DNA of 33,400 nt from Helicobacteraceae bacterium (GTDB taxonomy: Bacteria; Campylobacterota; Campylobacteria; Campylobacterales; Sulfurimonadaceae): contig CANMJR010000031.1 in assembly GCA_947498025.1 (NCBI GenBank), positions 1 to 33,400 on the forward strand, written 5' to 3'. Below the pieces are notes generated by a model. The model was not told the origin of the DNA. It did not search any database and saw only the letters and a program-made list of their open reading frames with translations. Shown in pieces: positions 1-8,486 of the stretch. Position 1 is the stretch's first letter; every line of letters starts with the position of its first letter. The position numbers and the translations under genes are program-made.

Positions 1-8
1 CTAATTAT

Positions 9-40
9 ATAGTACACAATAATATATTGTAATATACTAT
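9..40. repeat. Imperfect dyad, outer copy of the site near the recombinase
   Basis: An AT-rich imperfect inverted repeat begins ATAGTACACAAT and ends in ATACTAT; about 7 of 10 outer bases pair. The same first 11 bases recur at 2749-2759, so related dyads sit on both outer sides of the two ATPase genes. It could be a recombinase binding site, an operator or a chance AT-rich palindrome. Confidence 0.35.
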
Positions 41-109
41 TTGGACTTTATTGAATTACTTGGCACTCTGATAGCACTAAATATGAAAAACTGAGTTTAT
101 TAAGATGAT

Positions 110-137
110 AAATAAAATACTTTAAAGTAATTTATTT
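110..137. repeat. AT-rich inverted repeat downstream of the ATPase pair
   Basis: Two 14-base arms meet without a loop, and 13 of 14 positions are complementary. It lies 45-70 bases beyond the stop codon of the minus-strand ATPase gene. No clear U-tract follows on the minus strand, so a terminator role is only possible. The rest of 1-181 shows no gene. Confidence 0.35.
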
Positions 138-181
138 ACTAAAATTCTAAAAAAAGTACTAAACAGTTATATTTTAGGATT

Positions 182-1378
182 TTAGAGAGTTTTTATAAAT
201 GAAAATAGCCAAAGTGGTATTTTTTTATCATTTGATGTAAAATCTATATCTATAGCTAAGTAACTGTTCTCTAGGTCTTTGACTTGAGAAAATGATTTAT
301 TCTTTCCACCAACTTCAAAAAACTTATTATCTACTATAAAATCACCTATATCACTGTAAAAGATATTATTAAAGCAATTTACAAAGTATGTTTCTCTCAC
401 GACACCAATGTCAAGTTCCAAATCGATTTTATTTGCATAAGAATATAAAATATTAGTATTTGAAAAAAGAAGCTTTTGGGGTTTCTTTGAGATTTTTTGA
501 GATTTTTTGCGCATAGATTTGAAGATACTTGTATTATCAAGTATTTCTAGATAGGTATAGAGAGTAGGTTCACTGACACCAAATTCCCGAGCGAGTGAAG
601 CGACATTAATACTAAAAGGTTTATTAGAAGAGACTACAAAGAAGATAAGCTTCTCAAAAATAGAGATATGAGAGTAATCTATTTTATTCAAAGAGGGAAT
701 ATCTTCATGAATGATTTTATCAAGGGCGTTATAGAGTTTTTGATTAAAGCTCTCAAGCCCCTCTAAATAAAATGGATAAGCTCCATATTTCAGGTAGTCT
801 TTGAAGTGTGCATACAAATCTTCATGAGCAAAAACCAACTCTTTGGAGATGGTGCTGCTATTTGTCAGAACCTCTTCGAATGTGTAGGAACCTAGTTTTA
901 TATTTTTTGTAATCTCAAGATACTCTTTGAAGCTCAGCACCGGCATAGTATGGATGACTAATCTTCTGCTTAAATCATATTTTTCATATAAAATATTGAG
1001 CATAGAGGAGCCACTTATGCGTATGGTTAAATCTGGAAAGCTGTCATAGATGTTTTTGACTTCTTGAGCCCAGTTTTTATATTTGTGGACTTCATCAATG
1101 ACAACAATTCTGCCCCCAAGAGTATAAAACTCATCAACTAAATCATATATCTTTGAATTGGTGAACTCAATATCATCGCCAATCATATAAAGCGCTTTAG
1201 TTGTACTTGTTTTTATGTATTGAAAAAGTAAAGTAGTTTTGCCGACACCTCTTGCTCCCACGAGACCAACCAAACGTTCATTTGAATTTAAGGCATTAAA
1301 AAAGTCATCTCTAATGTAAGTAGTTGCTAATTTAGATAATAATAGCTCTTGTTTTCTGATGAAATAATCTATATTCAT
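182..1378 (-). CDS. AAA-family ATPase with C-terminal DUF4143-like domain (copy 1)
   Basis: This 398-residue protein has a P-loop GARGVGKT at about residues 41-48 and a Walker B strand ending VIDEVH at about 91-98. A conserved SGSSMLNIL segment, sensor-like, follows. The C-terminal third carries a winged-helix-like stretch (SEPTLYTYLEIL) and a conserved FEVGGKNK block, as in the AAA_14/DUF4143 group of ATPases, where the end resembles a nuclease fold. It aligns along its whole length with its upstream neighbour at 1438-2646 and is separated from it by about 60 bases, so the pair looks like a tandem duplication read as one unit. Family members are common in accessory DNA and their biochemical role is poorly defined. 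The function here is unknown; a defence or DNA-transaction role would be inference. Confidence 0.8.
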   Translation of the reverse strand: MNIDYFIRKQELLLSKLATTYIRDDFFNALNSNERLVGLVGARGVGKTTLLFQYIKTSTTKALYMIGDDIEFTNSKIYDLVDEFYTLGGRIVVIDEVHKYKNWAQEVKNIYDSFPDLTIRISGSSMLNILYEKYDLSRRLVIHTMPVLSFKEYLEITKNIKLGSYTFEEVLTNSSTISKELVFAHEDLYAHFKDYLKYGAYPFYLEGLESFNQKLYNALDKIIHEDIPSLNKIDYSHISIFEKLIFFVVSSNKPFSINVASLAREFGVSEPTLYTYLEILDNTSIFKSMRKKSQKISKKPQKLLFSNTNILYSYANKIDLELDIGVVRETYFVNCFNNIFYSDIGDFIVDNKFFEVGGKNKSFSQVKDLENSYLAIDIDFTSNDKKIPLWLFSFIKTL

Positions 1379-1437
1379 ACATAATCCTTAAATAATGTTT
1401 GTTATTATACTGTAAAATCATAAAGTATATTTTATGA

Positions 1438-2646
1438 TTATGCTTGGACAGTTCTTATAAATGAAAATAGCCAAAGAGGTATTTTTCTTTTATTTGTACT
1501 TGTATCAATATCTAGTGCTAAATAGCTATGAGGAGTATCTTTTATTTGTGAAAAGTCTTTATTTTTGCCGCCAACTTCGAATATATAATCATTTACCACA
1601 AAATCTCCAATATCACTGTAATAAATATTTTTAAAGCTGTTCACAAAATATGTTTCTCTGAGCGTACCTATCTCGGTTGGAATGCCTACATCATTCGACA
1701 CTGCATAAAGGAGATTTGTATTTGAGAAAAAAAGTTTTTCCGGCTTGCGAGATTCTTTTTTAGAAAACTTTTTAATAGTTTTAAAAAGACCTGTTTTATT
1801 TAAAATATCCAAATAAGTATAGAGAGTTGGTTCACTGATGCTTAACTCTCTTGCTAAGGAGTCAATAACCACTTTATAAGGTACTTTTGCGGCTACCATT
1901 TTATACATCAGTTTTTTAAATGTATCCAAGCTCTCAAATTTTATTTTATTGGTCGAGGGAATATCTTCATAAATTATTTTTTCAACCGAGTTTAGAAGTT
2001 TGGAATAATAATTTTCTTCATTTTTGCTGCTAAGGAAATAAGGATAGCAACCGGCTTTTAGGTACTCAGTAAATTCTTTGTAGAGCAGGGGATATTTTTG
2101 AGTGAGTGTATAAGATATTTCCGTATGATTTGCTAGTAACTCTTCAAAACTATAAGTCTCTAAAATAACTTCATTTTTTATCTCAAAATACTCTTTGAAG
2201 CTTAGTTTTGCAAGTTCTTTAATTAGGATGCGTCTGCTTAAATCATGACTTTGCATCAAAATATTAAGCATGGAAGAGCCGCTTATGCGTATGATTAGCT
2301 CCGGAAAGAAATCATAGATATTTTTGATATGTCCAGACCACTCTTTGAAACGGTGAACTTCATCTATGACAACAATGCGACCGCCAAGTTTATAAAACTC
2401 CTCAACAATTTCTATAATCCCAAAATTGATTATGCTAATATCATCAGCACTAAAATAGAGTGCTTCATCAAGATTGTATTGTTTCACATACTGCAACAGT
2501 AAAGTAGTTTTTCCGACACCTCTTGCGCCAATGAGTGCAATCAGACGCTCATCAGAGTTAATAAAATGATACTCATCCCTGATGTAAGCAACAGTATCGA
2601 GTGATGAAACTAATCTTCTTTGTTTTTCTTTAAATGAATCTAGCAT
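1438..2646 (-). CDS. AAA-family ATPase with C-terminal DUF4143-like domain (copy 2)
   Basis: This 402-residue paralogue of the 182-1378 protein has P-loop GARGVGKT at about 40-47, Walker B VIDEVH, the same SGSSMLNIL block, a winged-helix-like SEPTLYTYLDIL and a C-terminal FEVGGKNKDF block. Conservation between the copies is strongest in these motifs and at the extreme C-terminus (IPLWLFSFI in both), while the middle differs, so the duplication is not recent. It is the first gene of the minus-strand pair and faces the recombinase gene across a 166-base divergent intergenic region. I see no domain that fixes its job. The tandem arrangement may mean that the two form a hetero-oligomer. Confidence 0.8.
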   Translation of the reverse strand: MLDSFKEKQRRLVSSLDTVAYIRDEYHFINSDERLIALIGARGVGKTTLLLQYVKQYNLDEALYFSADDISIINFGIIEIVEEFYKLGGRIVVIDEVHRFKEWSGHIKNIYDFFPELIIRISGSSMLNILMQSHDLSRRILIKELAKLSFKEYFEIKNEVILETYSFEELLANHTEISYTLTQKYPLLYKEFTEYLKAGCYPYFLSSKNEENYYSKLLNSVEKIIYEDIPSTNKIKFESLDTFKKLMYKMVAAKVPYKVVIDSLARELSISEPTLYTYLDILNKTGLFKTIKKFSKKESRKPEKLFFSNTNLLYAVSNDVGIPTEIGTLRETYFVNSFKNIYYSDIGDFVVNDYIFEVGGKNKDFSQIKDTPHSYLALDIDTSTNKRKIPLWLFSFIRTVQA

Positions 2647-2748
2647 TTTAATACCTTTTTGTAAAAGTATATTTTAACAAAATAGTATAATAAAGTAAAG
2701 TGACTATTTTAATATTTTCATATACCAAATTAAACCATATGAATAAAT

Positions 2749-2779
2749 ATAGTACACAACAAAAAATAGTATGTGCTAT
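2749..2779. promoter_or_regulatory. Dyad overlapping the recombinase promoter
   Basis: The outer ten bases on each side (ATAGTACACA and TATGTGCTAT) are complementary at 8 of 10 positions, with an 11-base A-rich centre. The right arm overlaps a TATAAT hexamer at 2777-2782, a plausible -10 for the recombinase gene starting at 2813. The geometry of two ~10-bp arms around a short centre suits a tyrosine-recombinase core site, and the promoter overlap suits an operator. The left arm is repeated at 9-19. Confidence 0.45.
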
Positions 2780-2812
2780 AATATAAATATTTCCTAAATT
2801 GAGGACTCCAAT

Positions 2813-3736
2813 ATGCCAAAAGACCAACTTTTAATATTTGATAAATGGCAAAAAAGCTTTATAAATGAGAAGAAAGTGCTCAATATGTCAAAAAGTACAA
2901 TCATGAACTATTCCGGTATCTTGGATAAGTTGTATGACTACTATTCTCTTCATGAAGAGATTGCTTTTTACGAGATAGAAAGAGATTTCATTATCTCTTT
3001 TCTTCAAAGCAGAGGAGATATTGCAACAAATACTAAAAATCTTCATATTACAGTCATCAAAAGCTTTTTTACATTTGTATCAACACACAACAAAGAGGGT
3101 ATTGATTTTAGAAGCAAATTTTTAGATTTAAAAGCTAAAGCAAAAAAGAGTGAACCAGAGTATCTCACGAATGAAGAGTACGATATTTTACTCAAACATC
3201 TAAACGCTCCCATCAAACCAAAATCCTTCATCCAATACAGAAACAGACTCACTCTAAAACTACTTCTTTTTACAGGTCTGCGGGCAAGTGAAGTCTTAAG
3301 CATAAAACTACAAGATTTTTTACTTCTAAAAGAAGAGGGCGTTTATAAAATAAAGATACTTGGCAAAGGAAATAAAGAGAGGTTCGTATATATACGAACA
3401 GATACTATAGAGTATGAATTACAATGGATAACACAGTACTATGAAAACACTCCTCAATCCCAAATGAAGAGTTATGAGAACTTTATCAATTTAACTACAA
3501 AGGGCAGGGTGATGCTGCGAGGAGAACTCTACTCTCTCATAGAAAATCTCTTTAAAAAATTAGGTATTAAAAAAAGAGGAGTACACCTCCTTCGCCATAC
3601 CTTTGGTAAAAAGATGGTGCAAAAGAATGTAAACCTCTCAACTATAAAAGAACTTATGAGTCATGAGAATATACAGACGACTATGATTTATGCGCGTAGT
3701 GATGAGGGGAGTATGATTGCTGCTGTGGTTGGGTGA
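2813..3736 (+). CDS. Tyrosine recombinase (Xer/phage integrase family)
   Basis: This 307-residue protein has an N-terminal SAM-like core-binding domain (about 1-110) and a catalytic domain with all expected residues visible: Arg157 in TGLRASE, Lys185 in GKGNKER, His258 and Arg261 in HLLRHTFG, His284 in SHENI, and the nucleophile Tyr293 in MIYAR. The start is supported by GAGGA seven bases upstream and a TATAAT at 2777-2782. Its length fits XerC/XerD/XerH-type recombinases rather than large phage integrases. Campylobacterota are known to use a single XerH with a nearby dif site for dimer resolution in some genera, so it may be chromosomal. It could equally be the integrase of the accessory block around it. 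A dyad immediately upstream is a candidate substrate. Confidence 0.88.
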   Translation: MPKDQLLIFDKWQKSFINEKKVLNMSKSTIMNYSGILDKLYDYYSLHEEIAFYEIERDFIISFLQSRGDIATNTKNLHITVIKSFFTFVSTHNKEGIDFRSKFLDLKAKAKKSEPEYLTNEEYDILLKHLNAPIKPKSFIQYRNRLTLKLLLFTGLRASEVLSIKLQDFLLLKEEGVYKIKILGKGNKERFVYIRTDTIEYELQWITQYYENTPQSQMKSYENFINLTTKGRVMLRGELYSLIENLFKKLGIKKRGVHLLRHTFGKKMVQKNVNLSTIKELMSHENIQTTMIYARSDEGSMIAAVVG

Positions 3737-3861
3737 GAATTTCCACATGCCGGCTTTGAAGGTAAATAAGATACTTTACTTGCTTGGAAATACCTAATAT
3801 TGAATAGAAAAATTTATAAATGAGAGTATTTATGTATGTTAAAACCACTCCGAGTGATGCT

Positions 3862-4251
3862 ATGAAAAAATATTTATTTCTTCTCCTCTTCTTCTTTGTA
3901 TTTTTAAATGGATGTATGGAGAGGGAAATCTATACAGAAATTACACAACCCTCTTTCATCGCTCACCCTCCAGCCGCACTCCACATCGATGATATAAGCG
4001 GTATCCTTAAAAGCGATTTCAAAAATGACTCAAATGCTCTTCTTCATCTAGAAGTTTACACTCATTGCGCCAATTGCACCAATGTCCAAAGCCATTCAAT
4101 AGGAACAGATTTTGACGGGTATATTCGTATTACGGTAAAGGACGTAAACACTACTATAGCCCGTGCTCAAATGGATTACAAGGGTAAAGCCGATGCGCAG
4201 AAAATTCAGCATGTTTACGAGCACCTCATGAAAGAACTCAGATGGAAATAA
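3862..4251 (+). CDS. Small putative lipoprotein
   Basis: I place the start at the second in-frame ATG because the peptide from there is a textbook lipoprotein signal: MKKY, a hydrophobic run rich in Leu and Phe, then the lipobox LNGC. The upstream in-frame ATG at 3820 would add 14 polar residues ahead of the signal. The mature part is about 110 residues, with a CANC pair and no domain that I recognise. It would be anchored in the inner or outer membrane facing the periplasm. It stands alone between the recombinase and the pentapeptide protein. Confidence 0.65.
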   Translation: MKKYLFLLLFFFVFLNGCMEREIYTEITQPSFIAHPPAALHIDDISGILKSDFKNDSNALLHLEVYTHCANCTNVQSHSIGTDFDGYIRITVKDVNTTIARAQMDYKGKADAQKIQHVYEHLMKELRWK

Positions 4252-4351
4252 AAGCTTTCTACGCAACTATAAAATTTCAGTAAAAAGATATAATCTCGTA
4301 ATGATTTTTTAGGATGTAAATGGCATCTATGAATGTGAGAGAAGGATAGAT

Positions 4352-4954
4352 ATGACTGCAATAAAGATTACTGATAACATAGACTGCTTTGCAGAGGAGT
4401 TTAAAAATATTAGTCTTTCTGGCTCCAAGATTCAAAAAGCAGAGTTCGAATCGTGTACATTTGTATCTTGCGACTTTAGTGAAACTTTCTTCTCTTCATG
4501 TAGATTTGTCGAATGCCGTTTTGAGAACTGCAACCTAAGTCTAATGAAACTCACCAATACTAAAATGAGTGATGTTTCATTTGTATCATGTAAAATGATT
4601 GGCATTGATTGGACTATGGCTGATTGGAAAAGCTTACTTAGTGCCGACCCTATAAAATTTACGGAGTGTATTCTAAATGACAGTAACTTCTTAGGCTTAA
4701 CGCTAGAGGGCCTTGTGATGAAAGAGTGCCGCGCGAAAGAGGTTGATTTTCGTAACGCTTCACTCCAAAAAGCTAATTTTTCAGGTACGGATTTCAAGGG
4801 AGCACTATTTGATAACACACACTTGGAATATGCTAATTTTACCGATGCTCAAAACACCCACATCGACATACGAAAAAATCATCTCAAGGGAGCAATCTTC
4901 AGCCGGTATGAAGCTCTGTTTTTGCTTGAAGTAATGGGTATTACATTGGTTTAA
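4352..4954 (+). CDS. Pentapeptide-repeat protein
   Basis: This 200-residue protein has repeated A(D/N)LXX-like pentapeptides: runs such as FESCTFVSCDFSE, FVECRFENCNLS and later LQKANFSGTDFKGALF, in which a hydrophobic residue recurs every fifth position. This pattern forms a right-handed quadrilateral beta helix. Cysteines are frequent in the N-terminal repeats. A GAAGGA ribosome-binding site lies just upstream of ATG 4352. Some family members (Qnr, MfpA) mimic DNA and protect gyrase, but most have no known function, and nothing here points to one. The gene ends about 50 bases before the IS256-family element, so its downstream context may have been changed by that insertion. Confidence 0.8.
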   Translation: MTAIKITDNIDCFAEEFKNISLSGSKIQKAEFESCTFVSCDFSETFFSSCRFVECRFENCNLSLMKLTNTKMSDVSFVSCKMIGIDWTMADWKSLLSADPIKFTECILNDSNFLGLTLEGLVMKECRAKEVDFRNASLQKANFSGTDFKGALFDNTHLEYANFTDAQNTHIDIRKNHLKGAIFSRYEALFLLEVMGITLV

Positions 4955-5001
4955 GATGGTGGAGTAGGGTGCTTACTAAAATTTAGAATTTTTTTCATTC
5001 G

Positions 5002-5009
5002 TTTGAAAG
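5002..5009. repeat. Target-site duplication, left
   Basis: TTTGAAAG directly abuts the left end of the IS256-family element and is repeated exactly at 6321-6328. Eight bases is the usual duplication length for this family. Confidence 0.9.
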
Positions 5010-6320
5010 GGGAGTGTTCACTATTCCGTGTCAGCATCGGATAATTCCTAAAAGTGTATCATAAATTTAAAGCTTTATCGAGTCGTCCATCGAAATGAAT
5101 TGAGAGTTGGGAGACTGTTAAGCTCCAGTTTCTTATTGGCATAGTCCACTTTTTTTGAGCGTTTTGGATACCCATAAAAAGTAATTTCAATAGGCTATCA
5201 TCGTTAGGAAAAGCACCTTTAGTCTTAGTCAAAGTTCTAAACTGGCGATGCACAGATTCAATGATATTTGTTGTGTATATTACGCGTCTAATATCCTCTT
5301 GGTATTTAAAATACACAGATAAATTATCCCATTTATTTCTCCAAGAAGTAAAAACAATAGGATATTTTTTACCCCATTTTTCTTCCAATTTATCCAGTTC
5401 AATCTCAGCTTCTTCTTTCGTAAAAGATTGATACACAGCCTTGAGTTCTTTGGCAAATTGTTTTTGATTGGCGGAGCCAATGAACTTAAGACTATTGCGT
5501 ATTTGATGCACAATGCAGAGTTGAACTTCAGTATTTGGAAATACTGAGTTTATAGCTTCTGGGAAGCCCTTAAGTCCATCAACTGAAGCAATTAGGATAT
5601 CTTTAACGCCACGGTTTTGTAAATCAGTAATAACACTAAGCCAAAACTTTGCACCTTCATTCTCTCCCAGATAAAGCCCTAATATTTCCTTTTTACCATC
5701 TACTCGTACACCAAGTACTGTATAAAAAGCTTTTGAAATATAGCGACCCTCTTCTTTGACTTTGTAGTGAATGGCATCTAAAAATAAGAAGGGATATACC
5801 TCTTCAAGAGGACGAAGTTTCCACTCTTGAATCATTGGTATGATTTTGTCAGTTACTGCGCTTATTGCAGCTTTAGAGAAGCCTACACCATATATCTCTT
5901 CTATATGGTCAGAGATTTGAGTGTAGCTGTTGCCTAATGCATAAAGCGACAACATCTTTTTCTCAATTTCACTCGTCATAGTAGTTTGATTTTTCTTAAC
6001 AATTTCGGGCTCAAAATTACCATTGCGGTCTCTTGGAACATCCAGCTCAAAAGAGCCATGATCACTCTTCATAGTTTTTGAGTTATAGCCATTTTTTCTG
6101 TTTCTTGTGAGGTCTTGTGCGAGGTGGGAATCTATCTCACCTGCAAGTGCAGCTTCCGTAAGTTGTTTGATAAGTGAGCCCAAAGCTCCATCAGCACCGC
6201 CAATACTTTTACCGGCTTTTATATCACGAGCAAATTGCTCTACATCTATTTCTATCTTCATGTGTCATTCCTTGGGTATTTATTATTTTACCCGATTGAC
6301 ACGGAATTATGAACGGTCCC
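5010..6320 (-). mobile_element. Complete IS256-family insertion sequence (1311 bp)
   Basis: The ends are imperfect inverted repeats of about 30 bases. The left begins GGGAGTGTTCACTATTCC and the right, read inward on the other strand, begins GGGACCGTTCATAATTCC; both continue with GTGTCA and then ATCGG after small differences. An exact 8-bp duplication TTTGAAAG flanks the element at 5002-5009 and 6321-6328. A single intact transposase fills the interior. All the parts of a transposition-competent copy are present, which suggests a fairly recent insertion, between the pentapeptide gene and the 3' end of the hyp operon. Confidence 0.92.
5059..6261 (-). CDS. IS256-family (mutator-type) transposase
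   Basis: This 400-residue protein has the usual length for the family. Acidic residues suited to the DDE catalytic triad are visible: Asp in FLFLDAIHYKV (about 163), Asp in IASVDGLKGFP (about 229) and Glu in TTNIIESVHRQFR (about 336). The last lies in the highly conserved mutator signature with the following HRQFRTLTKTKGAFP block. It catalyses cut-out or copy-out transposition of its own element. The frame is open throughout with no internal stop. The start ATG at 6261 lies about 60 bases inside the right inverted repeat. Confidence 0.95.
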   Translation of the reverse strand: MKIEIDVEQFARDIKAGKSIGGADGALGSLIKQLTEAALAGEIDSHLAQDLTRNRKNGYNSKTMKSDHGSFELDVPRDRNGNFEPEIVKKNQTTMTSEIEKKMLSLYALGNSYTQISDHIEEIYGVGFSKAAISAVTDKIIPMIQEWKLRPLEEVYPFLFLDAIHYKVKEEGRYISKAFYTVLGVRVDGKKEILGLYLGENEGAKFWLSVITDLQNRGVKDILIASVDGLKGFPEAINSVFPNTEVQLCIVHQIRNSLKFIGSANQKQFAKELKAVYQSFTKEEAEIELDKLEEKWGKKYPIVFTSWRNKWDNLSVYFKYQEDIRRVIYTTNIIESVHRQFRTLTKTKGAFPNDDSLLKLLFMGIQNAQKKWTMPIRNWSLTVSQLSIHFDGRLDKALNL

Positions 6321-6328
6321 TTTGAAAG
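6321..6328. repeat. Target-site duplication, right
   Basis: TTTGAAAG follows the right terminal repeat immediately and is identical to the copy at 5002-5009. Confidence 0.9.
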
Positions 6329-6433
6329 TTAGTCTAACATGGAGAGAATCTTTTGTTATTCTACATAACGCCTACAATCATTCCAGTTTCTCAAAGAAAA
6401 CTTTATCAGTATTACTACATATTTCTTGCGTAT

Positions 6434-6459
6434 AAACGGAAGTACCTAATATTCCGTTT
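6434..6459. terminator. Hairpin downstream of hypA, possible operon terminator
   Basis: AAACGGAA and TTCCGTTT form a perfect 8-bp stem around a 10-base loop, 35-60 bases beyond the hypA stop codon on the minus strand. No U-tract follows on that strand, so it is a weak terminator candidate. The remaining bases between the IS and hypA show no gene. Confidence 0.35.
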
Positions 6460-6493
6460 TCTAAGGGGGAACCCCATTTATAGGTATTAAATA

Positions 6494-6835
6494 TTACTCT
6501 AACTCTAACTGCATCAAAAACATATCTTCCCCGTCAAGCACATCAAGTTCCGTGCTTTTACATGTAGGACAGCAGTATTGTATCTTTTGCAAAACTGCTT
6601 CATTTGAACAGTTGTTGCACCTGACTAGTATTGGCTGAATATTGATTATCAACTCAGCTTCTTCACAAATTGTTTTTTCTTTAAATGTGTCAAAGGCAGT
6701 TTTTAAAAGCTCTGGCTCGACACCGCTCATCACGCCTATTTTTATTACGACTTTGGTTACTTTTGTAGCGTTGTTTTGTGCGGCGTTCTCTTCACATGAG
6801 TCTAAAAGCGACTGGACTATACTGTATTCATGCAT
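6494..6835 (-). CDS. hypA: Hydrogenase nickel-insertion chaperone HypA
   Basis: This 113-residue protein has the family's normal length and the N-terminal MHE needed for nickel binding through His2. A structural zinc site is made by two CxxC pairs, CNNC at 73-76 and CPTC at 89-92. HypA works with HypB to deliver Ni(II) to the hydrogenase large subunit after the iron unit has been installed. In Campylobacterota such as Helicobacter, HypA can also serve urease, but no urease genes are in view. It is the last gene of the minus-strand maturation operon; its start lies one base beyond the hypX stop, implying translational coupling. The 3' side is bordered by the IS256-family element. Confidence 0.95.
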   Translation of the reverse strand: MHEYSIVQSLLDSCEENAAQNNATKVTKVVIKIGVMSGVEPELLKTAFDTFKEKTICEEAELIINIQPILVRCNNCSNEAVLQKIQYCCPTCKSTELDVLDGEDMFLMQLELE

Positions 6836-8482
6836 TTATATTTCCTTTAATCTTTGTGGTGTTTGCATAGAACAGACTTTATAAACAAAATCATGTCTCA
6901 GCCTGTGAAACGAACTCTCCTCATTCCAAAATTCAGGATACATTATTTTTAACTCATTCTCTTTGCACTCATCTATAAACTCTCTGTTTTTTTGCAGATA
7001 ATTCTCTTTTTCATATAAAAAATCATCATACGCGTCTTGCGTTATTACCAGTTTATTGGTGAAATCTCTTAATTGCTCAAAATAGTTCTCTTTTTCAAAA
7101 ACTTCATCCACCATATTTATCTCTTTTGCTCTATCGGCATTTATCGGCAGACAACGCTCCAGCAGCTCTTTTGACTTGTGCACACCTACTCTTTTTGGCA
7201 GTGTAAATGTGTGATACTCGCTTCCGCTGAGTCCCAAAGTTTTGTAATGTGGATTTAAAACGACATCTTTACATGTAAGGACATAATCACATGCCAAAGC
7301 CAGAAACACTCCGCCTGCTCCGGCATTTTTATGCAGAGATGCAACCGTGATTACATCATCTGCGAATATGATTGACTTTATCAAATCATTCATGGCATTT
7401 ATGTTGCTCCAGCCGTCTTCACCCTGCTTTTTAGAGTCTTCAAGTATATTTAGATGTATGCCGTTGCTAAAAAAATCCTGCGCGCCGATAAGCACAATCA
7501 CCTTGGCACTCTCTTTTAAATACTCAAACACATACTTTAGCCTGATGCACTGCTCAGAGTGCATAGCACCGTTGTGAAAGTTAAAACATAAATACGCCAC
7601 ATCTCCGTCTTTATGGGAGCTGATTTCATAAAATGTTTTATAGCTCATATCAAAAATAAGAGGAAGCCGCTCTTCTTTAACGCCTTTGATTTTATCTTTT
7701 AAAACATAGGTTGAGGGAAGTTTGAACCTGCCGACTTCTGACATGTGACTTATCCAGACTGCCCCGTCAATCGTGCCGACGCAAATTGCACCGTCTCTTT
7801 TGGCGATTATTTCCTTCGGATTGCCTTTGAGTTTATCTTCTCTCCACGCTCCAAAGAGATAACACTCTATCCCTAAAAACTCATCTTTTACACCAGGAAA
7901 ACTATCGCTTACATGTATCTTTTTTATGATCTCTTGGGTGGTGTCATTTTGCCAATTTATTGCTCTGTCATTTTGGTTCAGGTAATTATGCATCGGCATT
8001 TTAAGTTGAGGAGTAGGCTTGAACTCTTTGGAATCCAAATTTCTAAGCAGCTCTTTTAACGCTTTTGAAGCAGCATCTGCGACTTCGTTTCTATATATGG
8101 AAGCCTTTGTCGTATCTCTCATCTCAAACCTGACCTCGGCGTATATATCTCCGCCGTCAAACTCTTCGTTTGCTCTGAGTATCACAACACCCCACTCTTT
8201 TTTATCTTCCCTCAAAGCGTGGTCGAGCGCATTATGCCCTCTGTCTCCTCTGATTCCTGGATGAAGTATAAAAGTGGGAGTTTTTAAGAATATCTCTTTT
8301 GGAAGATACTTTTTGAGGTAAGGGCAAAAGATGATATCGGGCGCAAACTCCAGAACACTCTGCATCATCGCCTCATTGCTTATCGCATATTGAACCGAAA
8401 CCGAATGATTCATATCTTGAAGCTCACAAAAAACTCTTTGCGTAAGAGAGTTAAATGCCGAAACGATTAAAAGTATTTTCAT
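6836..8482 (-). CDS. hypX: HypX/HoxX: CO-ligand synthesis for [NiFe] hydrogenase
   Basis: This 548-residue protein fuses an N-terminal formyl-tetrahydrofolate-binding/formyltransferase-like half (about 1-190, with HPGIRGDRG at 74-82 as the conserved HxG-type loop) to a C-terminal enoyl-CoA hydratase/isomerase-like half (about 270-480, including NAGAGGVFLALACDYV and the preceding oxyanion-hole region). Characterised HypX takes a formyl group from N10-formyl-THF through formyl-CoA and releases CO for the active-site iron, mainly under oxic conditions. The gene sits between hypE and hypA with gaps of a few bases, so it is part of the maturation operon. Its presence suggests that the hydrogenases are matured when O2 is available. 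It is a less common member of hyp operons, but the domain order is unmistakable. Confidence 0.9.
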   Translation of the reverse strand: MKILLIVSAFNSLTQRVFCELQDMNHSVSVQYAISNEAMMQSVLEFAPDIIFCPYLKKYLPKEIFLKTPTFILHPGIRGDRGHNALDHALREDKKEWGVVILRANEEFDGGDIYAEVRFEMRDTTKASIYRNEVADAASKALKELLRNLDSKEFKPTPQLKMPMHNYLNQNDRAINWQNDTTQEIIKKIHVSDSFPGVKDEFLGIECYLFGAWREDKLKGNPKEIIAKRDGAICVGTIDGAVWISHMSEVGRFKLPSTYVLKDKIKGVKEERLPLIFDMSYKTFYEISSHKDGDVAYLCFNFHNGAMHSEQCIRLKYVFEYLKESAKVIVLIGAQDFFSNGIHLNILEDSKKQGEDGWSNINAMNDLIKSIIFADDVITVASLHKNAGAGGVFLALACDYVLTCKDVVLNPHYKTLGLSGSEYHTFTLPKRVGVHKSKELLERCLPINADRAKEINMVDEVFEKENYFEQLRDFTNKLVITQDAYDDFLYEKENYLQKNREFIDECKENELKIMYPEFWNEESSFHRLRHDFVYKVCSMQTPQRLKEI

Positions 8483-8486
8483 TACT

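Noticed and set aside
61-76. Sigma-54-like promoter (TGGCAC, then GC at the right spacing) on the plus strand
   Set aside because: No plus-strand gene follows; it reads into the 3' end of a minus-strand ATPase gene, so it is most likely chance.
3786-6453. Near-identical 16-base strings (GGAA-TACCTAATATT) at about 3786 and 6438
   Set aside because: Only two copies, A+T-rich and with no shared context; too weak to call a repeat family.
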